Part shown: in pieces, positions 1 to 11,328 of the stretch
Layout: every line of letters starts with the position of its first letter
Position numbering within the stretch: the stretch's first letter is position 1
NCBI GenBank assembly: GCA_003550325.1
Contig: QKWP01001199.1
Location: 73,152 to 137,151 of the forward strand
DNA from: Gigaspora rosea
Taxonomy: Eukaryota; Glomeromycota; Glomeromycetes; Diversisporales; Gigasporaceae
DNA length: 64,000 nucleotides
Direction: 5' to 3'
Translations under genes and position numbers: made by a program
The notes under the pieces: model-generated
Database searches by the model: none
What the model saw: only the letters and a program-made list of their open reading frames with translations
What the model was told of the DNA's origin: nothing

Positions 1-1740
1 AAATCAGATTACTTTAAAGCTGCATTATCATCACGATGGGCAAGAAGAGAAGATGGATTTATCATTTTAGATAAACCTAATATTTCTCCACCTGTGTTTG
101 AAATTCTTATAAAGTAAGTTTATTTTTAGTTTCCATTTCAAATCAATTTAATTGTCTATAAATTAATAAATTGTCTTTTTATATATGAATAAAAAAATTT
201 TTATGACGTTAAATTGAAAAACATTGTTTTATTTCCACAAAATAAATAGTTATATTTATAAAGGAACATTTTCCAATAATGATGAAGTTAGCCTTTTCGA
301 TATTTTTATTGCAGCAGATGAGATTGGATTATCAAAAATTAGTCATCAAGTTGAAGAACGTTTGAAAAATGAAGTACTTGGATATATTAGTCAAGGTGAA
401 TTTCTCAAAGCATTGGAATTTTCTGAAGAAATTCTCAAAAACATTCCGTATAGTGCTGAATTTCAAGAAAGTCTTTCAAAATGGGGTTTTTCTAATTATA
501 GATGTGATTTGGAAAAAATAAACGGGTTATCAAAGGCGCTTTGCAAGAACTCTACGCTGACTTCTTTGGATCTTAGTTATAATATTCTTGGATCAGAAGG
601 AGGAAAAGCATTGGCAGATGCACTTTCCAATAACTTCACGCTGAAAGATTTGAATCTAAGATATAACAAACTTGGATTAAAAGGTGAAAAAGCATTAGCA
701 AATGCACTTTGCAAGAACTCCACGCTGACTTCTATGGATCTTAGTTGGAATGGATTTGGATCAAAAGGAGGAAAAGTATTAGCAGATGCACTTTGCAAGA
801 ACACCACGCTGATTTCTTTGGATATTAGTTGGAATAAGTTTGGACAAGAAGGAAGAAAAGCATTAACTGATTCACTTTGCGAGAACACCGCGCTTACTTC
901 TTTGAATCTTGGAGGTAATAACTTTGGGTTGGGAGAAGAAAGAGCATTAGCAGATGCACTTTGCATGAACTCCACACTGACTTCTTTAGATCTTTATGAT
1001 AATAATCTTGGATCAGGAGGAGGAAAAGAATTAGCAAATGCACTTTGTAAGAACTCCACGCTGAAATATTTGAATCTTAGATATAATAATCTTGGATCAG
1101 AAGGCGGAAAAGCATTAGCGGATGCACTTTGCAAGAACTCCACGCTGAAAGATTTGAATCTTAGACATAATAATCTTAGATCAGAAGGAGTAACAGCGTT
1201 AGCAGTTGCCCTTTGCAAGAACTCTACGCTGACTTCTTTGAATCTTTTATGTAATTTGATTGGATTGGAAGGAGGAAAAGCATTAGCAGATGCACTTTGC
1301 ATGAACTCCACACTAACATCTTTGAATCTTGGAAGTAATAATCTTGGATTGGAAGGAGGAAAAGCATTGGCAAATGCACTTTGCAAGAACTCCACGCTGA
1401 CTTCTTTGGATCTTAGTTGGAATGAATTTGGATCAGGAGGAGGAAAAGCATTAGCAAATGCACTTTGTAAGAATACTACTCTTACTTCTTTAAATCTTGG
1501 GGGTAATAACCTTGGATTGGAAAGAGGAAAAGCATTAGCAGATGCACTTTGCAAGAACTCCACGCTGACTTCTTTGGATCTTTGTGATAATGTTCTTGGA
1601 TCGGAGAAAAAAAAGTATTTGCAAATGCGCTTTGCAAAAACTCCACGTTGAAGCATTTGAAACTTACTTGGAATAGTAATAGCTTTGATTTTAAATTAGA
1701 ATCAAATAATCCAAATCTTAAAATATCAATAAAATCATAA
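1..1740 (+). pseudogene. BTB-LRR protein, 5'-truncated by window, frameshifted near 3' end
   Basis: Positions 1-113 encode the second half of a BTB fold (KSDYFKAALSSRWARRE ... PPVFEILI). They end in a GTAAGT donor at 114, and the acceptor AG at 248-249 rejoins the frame to read NYIYKGTF, the usual continuation of a fungal BTB domain. The same exon pair is complete at 53564-55535. From about residue 90 of the second exon come roughly 14 leucine-rich repeats of the 28-residue ribonuclease-inhibitor type, consensus LTSLDLSxNxLGSEGGKALADALCKNST. BTB proteins commonly act as Cullin-3 adaptors and LRRs bind partners; that role is inferred from the families. Near 1605 a run of eight A replaces the usual GAAGGAGGAAAAG, so the frame ends at 1651. 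In the other frame the LRR continues (KVFANALCKNSTLKHLKLTW) to a TAA at 1738-1740. This is either a recent disabling change or a homopolymer error. Confidence 0.85.
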
Positions 1741-1786
1741 ATTAGAATCAAATAATCCAAATCTTAAAATATCAATAAAATCATAA
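1695..1786 (+). repeat. 46-bp exact tandem duplication containing the ancestral stop codon
   Basis: The 46 bases at 1695-1740, the last codons and TAA of the LRR gene in its ancestral frame, are repeated exactly at 1741-1786. The duplication therefore sits across the original stop codon. Confidence 0.9.
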
Positions 1787-2116
1787 ATTAGATAAGGTTG
1801 TTATGTAAATTATTTTTGTAAAAATGTTAAGATTGATCTTAAATAAATTTAAATAATCAGAATTTAATTGGTATTTCTAATTTGTGCGAGAGAGAGGCTA
1901 CATTATTATCGGAAATTGTAATACTGTAAATTGATAAATAACAATTCTTTAAATTATATATGTTTAATACGGAAACTATCAATATCTAGATTTGAAATTC
2001 AGATATCACGTCAATTCAATTATTAATAATTAATAATAAAAAAATAAAAAACAACAAATAATAATAAAATAATTAAAAAAAAAAAATAAAATAAACAATT
2101 TTACTTTTTCTTTTTA
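1787..2116. other. AT-rich spacer, no gene seen
   Basis: Low-complexity A/T sequence with A-rich runs near 2030-2100. I see no coding or RNA signal. It is probably the 3' flank of the BTB-LRR gene. Confidence 0.5.
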
Positions 2117-2858
2117 GCTATTGTCACTATTTTCAGTCACAAATTTCGTCGATATCTAATCCCAAATATTATTTTTCAAACTCTAACAATTGAAGAATAA
2201 CTTATGTGGATTTTAGTGCAATTAGCTCTTGCAATTATTAAGTTAATTATAAATCAGTCATTATGAGATATAAATAAAAAAAATAATAATCAAAATTTTG
2301 ACTTAATGCCTTTTTTTCTTCAATAATAACACAAAAGTACTGTATAACTTTTTGAGTCGTGAGTCTTATGATCGAATATTGAAGACCTACGTTAATAAAA
2401 GAAAGAAATCACTATTAAATGGAGAAAGTCTTTATAACGAGTGTTGGAATGTAATAAAAAATTCAAACTTTTCACATAGTTCAAATTTAAATATTGTACT
2501 CATACTTTCAACACAGTAATTAAGGTCTTGGCAATTTTTAGAGCGAAAGATTTTTTTCTACTTTAAAAAAAAATATCTCAAGAATTAGGATTCAAGAAAA
2601 TCTACTTAATTTCTGTCGCTGTAAAAAATTAAGCTTGTTCTTGTTGGAGAAACAGTTTACAATTCATTATATACAAGAATGTGAGGCACATTTTACGAGA
2701 CAATTATAAAAATAATTTATTGTTTACAAAGTTTTTTTTACGAAGCTTTTATTTGACATAAAGAATTTATTCATTCAAAATTTAAAAAATTCGTATTTTA
2801 AATTATGATATTTATGATAAATTTTTGTAAAATTCACCAATTGCAAAGTAATATATAT

Positions 2859-3087
2859 CAGGGTTGGGCAGCCTTCTATGTCCAGTGAATTTCACTGGAT
2901 ACTGGACATAAAAATTTGTCCAGTGTCCATTGATTTATTAACATATATTGAGTAAGGTATATTACTGTCCTAATTATTTGGTTTGCTTGACTCTGAACAG
3001 AGGTTTCTTATTTCTAAAAAAAATTGTAGACAATTTTAGAAATTTAAATTTTATTGGGCAACCCACTTGTTCAATTGCCCAACCCTG
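2859..3087. mobile_element. hAT-like MITE, 229 bp
   Basis: Terminal inverted repeats CAGGGTTGGGCA (2859-2870) and TGCCCAACCCTG (3076-3087) are flanked by the 8-bp direct repeat ATATATAT (2851-2858 and 3088-3095). The body contains repeats of the CCAGT/ACTGG type. The duplicate at about 62425 lacks the element and so shows the empty site. The termini and 8-bp duplication fit the hAT superfamily. A longer relative lies at 49303-50112. Confidence 0.85.
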
Positions 3088-3362
3088 ATATATATTACTT
3101 CTAAATTTACAATTACATATGTCAATTTCAAAGCGACATAAATTTGAAACATTAATTGAAGAATGATGAAAAATGTTATGCTTACCAATATCTACAGTAA
3201 CGCGGAGAATACAATTTAGAATCGATCAGGTCAATCTGCCGATATTCATCTAATTGAACACAAATAAAATTTATTTATTCCACGGGTCTTATGTAACAAC
3301 TCGTGCTTTTTTCATTTGGTTATTGCACGGGATTGTACGTCAAACACCGTGAAATAATATAG

Positions 3363-3431
3363 TTATTGTATGGGTATATGAATAACCCGTGGCCTTCGGC
3401 CACGGTTATTCACTACATACCCATACAATAA
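3363..3431. repeat. Long hairpin, 15-bp outer and about 14-bp inner arms
   Basis: TTATTGTATGGGTAT at 3363-3377 pairs with its reverse complement at 3417-3431. An inner stem around GTGGCC-TTCG-GGCCAC lies at 3380-3411. It belongs to an approximately 160-bp block (3268-3430) absent from the duplicate copy near 62615, so the block probably arrived as a small foldback element. Confidence 0.75.
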
Positions 3432-3599
3432 CAAGTATGTACAGTATGCACACGTACGTACGTACACTAAAAAATTTACGTAATACTTAACACGCAAGAA
3501 TTGTGTCGACAGAATTAAGAAAAATCTTTCTATTGAAAATTTGCCTATTAAACAGCACTATAAAAAAATTCCATTGATAATTTAATATTAAGCTTTACT

Positions 3600-4368
3600 T
3601 GAATCCCTGTCTAACTTGATTCTAATCTCGAAATTAGCTGATGCAGGCCGATGACGATAAATCTAAGCAATATGATCGGCATACGCATCTTATGATGTAT
3701 TTCCAAGTTTGATTTGGATGGAGACACAAGTCAACTAAACAAGACTCTAAAAATAGTAAAGTATTAGACCATCTCTAAAATTGTTGAATATTATTATTCG
3801 GAAAGTTTTATAACCCATTCACACTATTAAGATTTCTTAATATGTATATGCAAAGAGGAGATTAAATTCCGTAGTGTATGCACAATACGTCAATTATATA
3901 TAGTTCTATATTTAGAAGTTACAAAATTAGCCAAAATTTTCGAATTTTATAAAATACGTAAATAGGATTTAAAGTGATAAAGTCTTTCAGACATTTAGTA
4001 AATAAGATATCAGAGTAATCAGAGTGGCATAGTAGTACGTGTATTTCTTGTGTACGTGATATTAACGTTATTCTGTCCGGCTGTTTTCTCGACGTTTTGA
4101 GAAGCCGTGGTTATTGTTGTCCAGTGTCCCAACGTATCGTGGATACTGTATCGACAATCGAAGCATTGACTTATCCACTCGCCAAATATAACACACCTCA
4201 TTCGATACGGCTGTCTGGATTTTGTTGGTTTGGGTTGGTTGGATTTAGGTTGTCCTGGAAGACACCGGTTTCGGCATTTCATTATTTTGAATCATTAGCC
4301 GGAAAATTAAGATTTCTAATTTTAATTTGCTGTATTTTTTAAAGTTTCACGTAACACTTCTTTAATAA
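3600..4368 (+). promoter_or_regulatory. Conserved upstream module of TPR-Sel1-kinase copy A
   Basis: This stretch aligns with 21763-22848, immediately upstream of copy B, including the last bases before the ATG. The best conserved part is 4019-4340. A third, diverged and inverted copy lies at 52470-52745. The sequence surely includes the promoter and 5' leader of the kinase gene. However, its minus strand also keeps a conserved reading (about 4282-4180: PTKSRQPYRMR then IFGEWISQCF) in all three copies, so an unrecognised divergent gene or older repeat is an alternative. No clear promoter motif was identified. Confidence 0.55.
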
Positions 4369-7249
4369 ATGGCTTTCTCCATTGATAGCTATGCCATCTT
4401 TAATTATATTAACAATGAGCATGAAGATGAAATTAATCTTGGGATTTCATATTTAAAATTGGATCATTATGTTGACTCACTGGATCAATTTAATTTTATT
4501 TTAAATAACAATTCTAACCATTTAACCGCATTAATTCTCCGTGGAATAACCTATTCTAAGTTAGAAAAATATGAAAATGCACTTTCAGATGCACATAGAT
4601 CATTAGAAATCGACACAACTAGCCTAAGCTCTTTTATTTTGCGTGGTGAAACGTACTTTATGTTAGGAAAATTTAATGATGCTCTTATAGATTTAAATAA
4701 AGCATTGGAGATTAATCCGAATAATACATATGTATTAACCCTGAGTGGTGAAATTTATTTGAAATTCCAACTATATGATAAGGCTCTTCTTTTCTTTAAA
4801 ATTGCATCTGAATTTGATCACAGTAATATTGAATTATTAGTGCATTCTAATAATGCACTTCAAAAACTTATAAATACATTATTATTTCATGGAGAATCAT
4901 TTTATTCACTAAAACAATATGATAAAGCCCTTTTATACTATGATAAAGTATTAGAAATTGATCCTTTTAATTTGATTGCATCATTTTTTCGTGGGAAAGT
5001 GCATTATTCATTAGGACAATATTATAAGGCATTCCTGGATTTAAACAAAGCATTAGATATTAATCCACTTGATATGATTACATTACTTTATCGTGGAGAA
5101 GCTTATTTTAATCATGGTCATTATGATAAAGTACTTTCAGATCTTGAAAAAGTTTTAGAGCAATATGACAAAGAATTATATAAACTTGGAATGTCCTTAG
5201 AAATTAAATCAAATCATATCAATGCATTGATCCTTCAAGCAAATATTTGCTTTAATCTAGAAAAATATAGTGACACTACTCAATTTTTAAGTAAGGCCTT
5301 AGAAATTGACCCAAAAAATAAAATTATATTAACCCTTCGCGGAGGTGCCTATTTTTATTTAAATCAACATAATGATGCGATTAGAGATTTAAATCAAGTT
5401 TTGGAAATAGAACAAAATAATGCTCCTGTAATTTTTTTGCGTGGAGAGGCTTTCTACTGACTTGGAAGATTTCATGAAGCATTAGTAGATTTTAATGAAG
5501 CATTAAAAATTGAACCAAATAATATTGATATGTTAATTCTTCGTGGTGAAGATTATTTGAATTTAGAACATTATTATAATGCGCATTCAGATTTCGATAA
5601 AGCAATAGAGTTTTTACCAACAAATGTGACGGCACTAATGTTTCAAAGTAAAATTTATTTATCTTTAGGATTACAAGAAGATTTATTCACATGCATTAAT
5701 AAAATACTAGATATCGAACCAAATAACCCGTATTCATTATTCTGTCGCAGTGAAATTTGGTTTAGATTAGAACAATATAATAATGTTCTTAATGATTTAA
5801 GTAAATCATTAAAAATTGAACCAGATTTTGTGTCAGCTTTAATTCTTCGTGGAACAGCCTATTTCAAACTAAGAAAATATGACAAAGTTCATGAAGATTT
5901 TAGCAAAGTATTCGAAATTGAACCTAATAATGAAGCCACAGTAAACTATTTAATAGACGACTTTAATGGATTTGATTTTACTTCAATGAAACATTTCATG
6001 ATAAAAAGTTCTAAAAAATTTGAAATGAATAATATAAAAGCAATTATGCTTTGCGGAGAAGAATATTCTATACGTGGACAATTTGATTACGCACTTTTAT
6101 ATTTTAATAAAGTATTAGAAATCAGCCCAAATGATCAAACAGCCTTAATTTTTAGTGCGAAAATTTTCTATATTTTAAAAAAATATGAAAATGCCATTAG
6201 ATATTTGAATGAAATATTAAAAGTTGAGCCAAACAATGATATTGCACTATTTTATCGAAGTGAAGCAAATTTTAAATTAGGACGACACAAAGAAAGTCAT
6301 TTAAACACAGAAAAATTATCAAAGATTTTAGAAATTGAATTTAATAATTCATTTATTTTATATAACACTGATATCAATTTCAAACTTCGACAATTCAACA
6401 AAGCTATTTCAGATCTTGACATTGCAATAAAACTTAAACCAAATGATATAGAAATGTTGATTCTCCGTGGAAAGGCTTATTTTTTTCTAGAAAAATATGA
6501 TTTAGCTCTTTTTGATTTTATCAAAGCATTAGAGCTTGAGCCAAATAATATATTTATACAATTGTATATTAATGAAATTTTTGATAAGCCATTATTGCTG
6601 AAAAATAACAATTCAATATTCTCTAATTTCGATATTGAAATGTATAAATATAATATACTATCTCATTATCAAAAAATAGATGAAACGCTAAATGCTTATG
6701 GAAATTATGTTCTTGGACTTTGTTATTGTAATGGAATTGGTGTTAAAAAAAATGAAAGGAAAATGTTTAATAATTTTTATAAAGCCGCGACAATTGGTTT
6801 AGCAAAAGGAACATTTAAAGTTGGAGAATGCTATCTAAAAGGAATCGGAGTCGAAAAAGATGAAAAGATGGCATTCGAATATCTTAAAAAATCTGCAGAA
6901 ATTGGTGATGATAAAGGAATATTTTATGTTGGGGAATGCTATCTCAAAGGGATCGGAGTCGAAAAAGACGAAAAGAAGGCATTCGAATATTATAAAAGAT
7001 CTGCAGAAATGGGTAATGTTAGTGGAATATATAAAGTTGGATATTGCTACGAAAAAGGAATCGGAGTCGAAAAAGACGAAGAGAAGGCATTCGAATATTA
7101 TAATAGATCTGCAGAAATGGGTGATCACAAAGGAATAAGTAATGTTGGATATCGCTACAAAGAAGGAATTGGGGTCGAAAAAGACGAAAAAAAGGCATTC
7201 GAATTTTATAAAAAATCTGCAGAAATGGGTAATTCTCAAGGAATAAATT

Positions 7250-7920
7250 ATGTTGGATATTGCTACGAAAAAGGAATCGGAGTCGAAAAAGACGAAAAGA
7301 AGGCATTCGAATATTATAAAAGATCTGCAGAAATGGGTAATGTTAGTGGAATATATAATGTTGGATATTGCTACGAAAAAGGAATCGGAGTCGAAAAAGA
7401 CGAAAAGAAGGCATTCGAATATTATAAAAGATCTGCAGAAATGGGTAATGTTAGTGGAATATATAATGTTGGATATTGCTACGAAAAAGGAATCGGAGTC
7501 GAAAAAGACGAAAAGAAGGCATTCGAATATTATAAAAGATCTGCAGAAATGGGTAATGTTAGTGGAATATATAATGTTGGATATTGCTACGAAAAAGGAA
7601 TCGGAGTCGAAAAAGACGAAAAGAAGGCATTCGAATATTATAAAAGATCTGCAGAAATGGGTAATGTTAGTGGAATACATAATGTTGGATATTGCTACGA
7701 AAAAGGAATCGGAGTCGAAAAAGACGAAAAGAAGGCATTCGAATATTATAAAAGATCTGCAGAAATGGGTAATGTTAGTGGAATATATAATGTTGGATAT
7801 TGCTACGAAAAAGGAATCGGAGTCGAAAAAGACGAAAAGAAGGCATTCGAATATTATAAAAGATCTGCAGAAATGGGTAATGTTAGTGGAATATATAAAG
7901 TTGGATATTGCTACGAAAAA
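7250..7920 (+). repeat. 108-bp near-identical Sel1 tandem array
   Basis: About six successive 108-bp units (36 codons) are almost base-identical here, each with GATCTGCAGAAATGGGTAA and GAATCGGAGTCGAAAAAG. This homogeneity contrasts with the diverged Sel1 units on either side and implies very recent expansion or gene conversion. Array length is also the part of the assembly most likely to be wrong. Confidence 0.9.
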
Positions 7921-9735
7921 GGAATCGGAGTCGAAAAAGACGAAGAGAAGACATTTGAATATTATAAAAAAATCTGCAGAAATGGGTAATTATGATGGAA
8001 TATTTAATGTTGGATATTGTTATGAAAATGGAATCAGAGTCGAAAAAGACGAAAAGAAGGCATTCAAATATTATAAAAAATCTACAGAAATGGGTAATGC
8101 TCAAGGAATAAATCAAGTTGGATATTGCTACAAAGAAGGAATTGGAGTTGAGAAAGACGAAAAGAAGGCATTCGAATATTTTAAAATATTAGAAAAGATA
8201 GACTTAGTAGAAGGAATAAATAATGTTGGATGTTGCTATATAAATGGAATCGGAGTCAAAAAAGACGAAAAGAAAGCATTCAGATATTTTAAAAAATCCG
8301 CAGAAATGGGTAATGATACTGGAATATTTAATGTTGGAATTTGCTATTTAGATGGAACTGGAGTCAAAAAAGACGAAAAGAAAGCATTCGAATATTGCAA
8401 AAAATCTGCAGAAATAGGTAATGTAAATGGAATATTTAAGGTTGGAAAATGCTATCTAAAAGGAATCGGAGTCGAAAAAGACGAAAAGAAGGCATTCGAA
8501 TATTATAAAAGATCTGCAGAAATGGGTAATGTTAGTGGAATATATAAAGTTGGATATTGCTACGAAAAAGGAATCGGAGTCGAAAAAGACGAAGAGAAGG
8601 CATTCGAATATTATAATAGATCTGCAGAAATGGGTGATCACAAAGGAATAAGTAATGTTGGATATCGCTACAAAGAAGGAATTGGGGTCGAAAAAGACGA
8701 AAAAAAGGCATTCGAATTTTATAAAAAATCTGCAGAAATGGGTAATTCTCAAGGAATAAATAATGTTGGATATTGCTACGAAAAAGGAATCGGAGTCGAA
8801 AAAGACGAAAAGAAGGCATTCGAATATTATAAAAGATCTGCAGAAATGGGTAATGTTAGTGGAATATATAAAGTTGGATATTGCTACGAAAAAGGAATCG
8901 GAGTCGAAAAAGACGAAGAGAAGACATTTGAATATTATAAAAAAATCTGCAGAAATGGGTAATTATGATGGAATATTTAATGTTGGATATTGTTATGAAA
9001 ATGGAATCAGAGTCGAAAAAGACGAAAAGAAGGCATTCAAATATTATAAAAAATCTACAGAAATGGGTAATGCTCAAGGAATAAATCAAGTTGGATATTG
9101 CTACAAAGAAGGAATTGGAGTTGAGAAAGACGAAAAGAAGGCATTCGAATATTTTAAAATATTAGAAAAGATAGACTTAGTAGAAGGAATAAATAATGTT
9201 GGATGTTGCTATATAAATGGAATCGGAGTCAAAAAAGACGAAAAGAAAGCATTCAGATATTTTAAAAAATCCGCAGAAATGGGTAATGATACTGGAATAT
9301 TTAATGTTGGAATTTGCTATTTAGATGGAACTGGAGTCAAAAAAGACGAAAAGAAAGCATTCGAATATTGCAAAAAATCTGCAGAAATAGGTAATGTAAA
9401 TGGAATATTTAAGGTTGGAAAATGCTATCTCAAAGGAATCGGAGTCGAAAAAGACGAAAAGAAGGCATTCGAATATTATAAAAGATCTGCAGAAATGGGT
9501 AATGTTAGTGGAATATATAAAGTTGGATATTGCTACGAAAAAGGAATCGGAGTCGAAAAAGACGAAGAGAAGGCATTCGAATATTATAATAGATCTGCAG
9601 AAATGGGTGATCACAAAGGAATAAGTAATGTTGGATATCGCTACAAAGAAGGAATTGGGGTCGAAAAAGACGAAAAAAAGGCATTCGAATTTTATAAAAA
9701 ATCTGCAGAAATGGGTAATTCTCAAGGAATAAATT
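7790..9735 (+). repeat. Two 973-bp higher-order repeat copies in the Sel1 array
   Basis: 7790-8762 and 8763-9735 are nearly identical direct copies (for example CTATCTAAAAGG versus CTATCTCAAAGG). Each contains nine Sel1 units plus one additional base, 9 x 108 + 1, because each carries the same seven-A frameshift (about 7970 and 8943). Boundaries are approximate because the flanking units are also similar. Confidence 0.85.
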
Positions 9736-10886
9736 ATGTTGGATATTGCTACGAAAAAGGAATCGGAGTCGAAAAAGACGAAAAGAAGGCATTCGAATAT
9801 TATAAAAAATCTGCAGAAATGGGTAATTCTAATGGAATAAATAATGTTGGACTTTGCTATATAAATGGAATTGGTGTCAAAAAAGACGAAAAGAAAGCAT
9901 TCGAATACTTTAAAAAATCTGCAGAAATGGGCAACGATACTGGAATGTTTAATGTTGGAAGTTGCTATGATGGAATCGGAGTCAAAAAAGACGAAAAGAA
10001 AGCATTCGAATATTACAAAAAATCTGCAGAAATGGGTAATGTTAATGGAATATATGAAGTTGGATATTGCTACGAAAAAGGAATCGTAGTCGGAAAAGAC
10101 GAAAAGAAGGCATTCGAATATTATAAAAGATCAGCAGAAATGGGTAATGTTAGTGGAATATATAAAGTTGGATTTTGCTACGGAAAAGGAATCGGAGTCG
10201 AAAAAGATGAACAGAAGGGTTTCGAATATTTTAAAAAATCTGCAGAAATGGGTTATTATAAAGGAATATGCAATATTGGATATTGCTACAAAAAAGGAAT
10301 TGGAGTCGAAAAAGACGAAAAAAAGGCATTCGAATATTACAAAAAATCTGCAGAAATGGGTAATGCTGGTGGAATAAATTTTGTTGGACTTTGTTATCTT
10401 GAAGGGATCGGAGTCGAAAAAGACAAAAAAAAGGATTTTAAAAAATCTGCAGAAATTGGTTATGCTGATGGAATATATATTGTTGGAGAATGCTATCACA
10501 AAGGAATCGGAGTTGAAAAAGACGAAAAGAAAGCATTCGAATATTTTAAAAAATCTGCACAGATAGGGTATTCTTTGGGAATGTCGCAAGTCGGATATTG
10601 TTATAGAAATGGTATTGGAACAACAATAGATTTGAAACAAGCCAATTATTGGTTTCAAATGGAAAAGAGTAAATTTCATAAAATTATCAGATCAGAATAT
10701 AGAGACCTTGATATTGACGACGAAGTAAAAGCGTTATTGGACAATGATAAATACCAATTATCTTGGATTCCTTATGATTTTGAAAATATTAGAGTAATTG
10801 GAAAAGGTGGGTTTGCGATTGTATATGGCGCGAGATGGATAAGTAATATTAATTCAAATCAAGCAGAAGGTGATTTATATCAATAA

Positions 10887-11297
10887 GGTAGCTGCGCGAC
10901 GCTGTCGCGCTAGAAACCAGGAACGGGAAAATTATTTAAGGATGGGTATAGTCTGGGGTTATTAAATGTAGTAATTAGTTAGTTTGATATATACTATGAA
11001 TATTGTTGTTTACTTATCATATGTTTATAATATATATATATTTTTTGAATGAAACATGTATTTTTTAGCATGTACATACGTACAGTACATGCTTTAACAA
11101 ATTGATTTTTTTGAATTACTTGAATTTCAGAATTTGGCATAGTGCTTACTATAGATATTTTTGTCAGCGATACAATTAAGTTATTGTTAAATGATCGGCG
11201 GCGTATACCTTAACATAATTTTTATGGGCATTTCGGGTTAAAAACCTGTATAACCTGCGGTCATGATTTTGCAACTCTGCCATTTTTTTTAAATATA
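10887..11297. other. Spacer replacing the kinase 3' end
   Basis: The sequence after the truncated kinase shares nothing visible with copy B. It begins with a short GC-rich inverted repeat (AGCTGCGCGAC ... GTCGCGCT, 10892-10912) and then becomes AT-rich. No gene seen. Confidence 0.5.
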
Positions 11298-11328
11298 CTA
11301 GCATTCTTGCACGTTCTTACGGACGTGC
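11298..11328 (-). mobile_element. Helitron 3' terminus (minus strand)
   Basis: Read on the minus strand, a hairpin with arms GCACGT and ACGTGC (11328-11309) is followed by AAGAATG, then CTAG (11301-11298) and a T. That is the classic Helitron 3' end: a hairpin about 10 bases before CTRR, inserted 5' of T. A Pif1-like helicase remnant lies behind it in the same orientation. I could not place the 5' TC end. Confidence 0.7.

Larger units (their letters stand above)
2117..3570 (+). repeat. Segmental duplication, copy 1 (copy 2 at 61688-62745)
   Basis: Both copies start with CTATTGTCACTATTTTCAGT and stay alignable through GTTATGCTTACCAATATCTA and ACGTAATACTTA to AACAGCACTA. Copy 1 is longer because it carries two insertions absent from copy 2: a hAT-like MITE (2859-3087) and a block with a long hairpin (about 3268-3430). 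No open reading frame of note lies in either copy, so the duplicated material is non-coding as far as I can see. Confidence 0.85.
4369..10886 (+). pseudogene. TPR-Sel1-kinase, copy A (interrupted, kinase truncated)
   Basis: Translation starts at ATG 4369 (MAFSIDSYAIFNYINNEHED, shared with copy B). It runs through many 34-residue TPR units (ALEINPNN-type helices) to about 6570, then some 30 Sel1 repeats of 36 residues (GYCYEKGIGVEKDEKKAFEYYKKSAEMGN), a linker (LSWIPYDFENIRVIG) and a kinase glycine loop GKGGFAIVYGARW. The frame is broken by TGA at 5458-5460 (copy B has TGT there) and by an extra A at about 7970 and at about 8943, each giving KKICRNG-stop. The kinase ends at 10886 before the VALK lysine; the downstream sequence is unrelated, so the catalytic domain is lost. 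Related proteins would be cytosolic scaffold-kinases; this copy should not make a kinase. The two A-run shifts could be consensus errors, but the truncation could not. Confidence 0.85.

Noticed and set aside
577..1760. Minus-strand open frames over the LRR region
   Set aside because: They are antisense images of the repeat units; the plus strand encodes a recognisable LRR protein and the same shadows occur at 54626-55092.
5458..5460. TGA as selenocysteine or reassigned codon
   Set aside because: Other genes here end in TGA or have TGT/TGG at homologous positions, and fungi of this type use the standard code as far as known.
6835..7680. 281-codon minus-strand frame
   Set aside because: Antisense of the 108-bp Sel1 array, kept open because the period is a multiple of three. 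No independent start context or domain.
7960..7990. Programmed ribosomal frameshifting at the seven-A runs
   Set aside because: The same run occurs in a duplicated block and similar 1-nt breaks occur elsewhere in A-runs without a common slippery heptamer and stem; mutation or consensus error is simpler.
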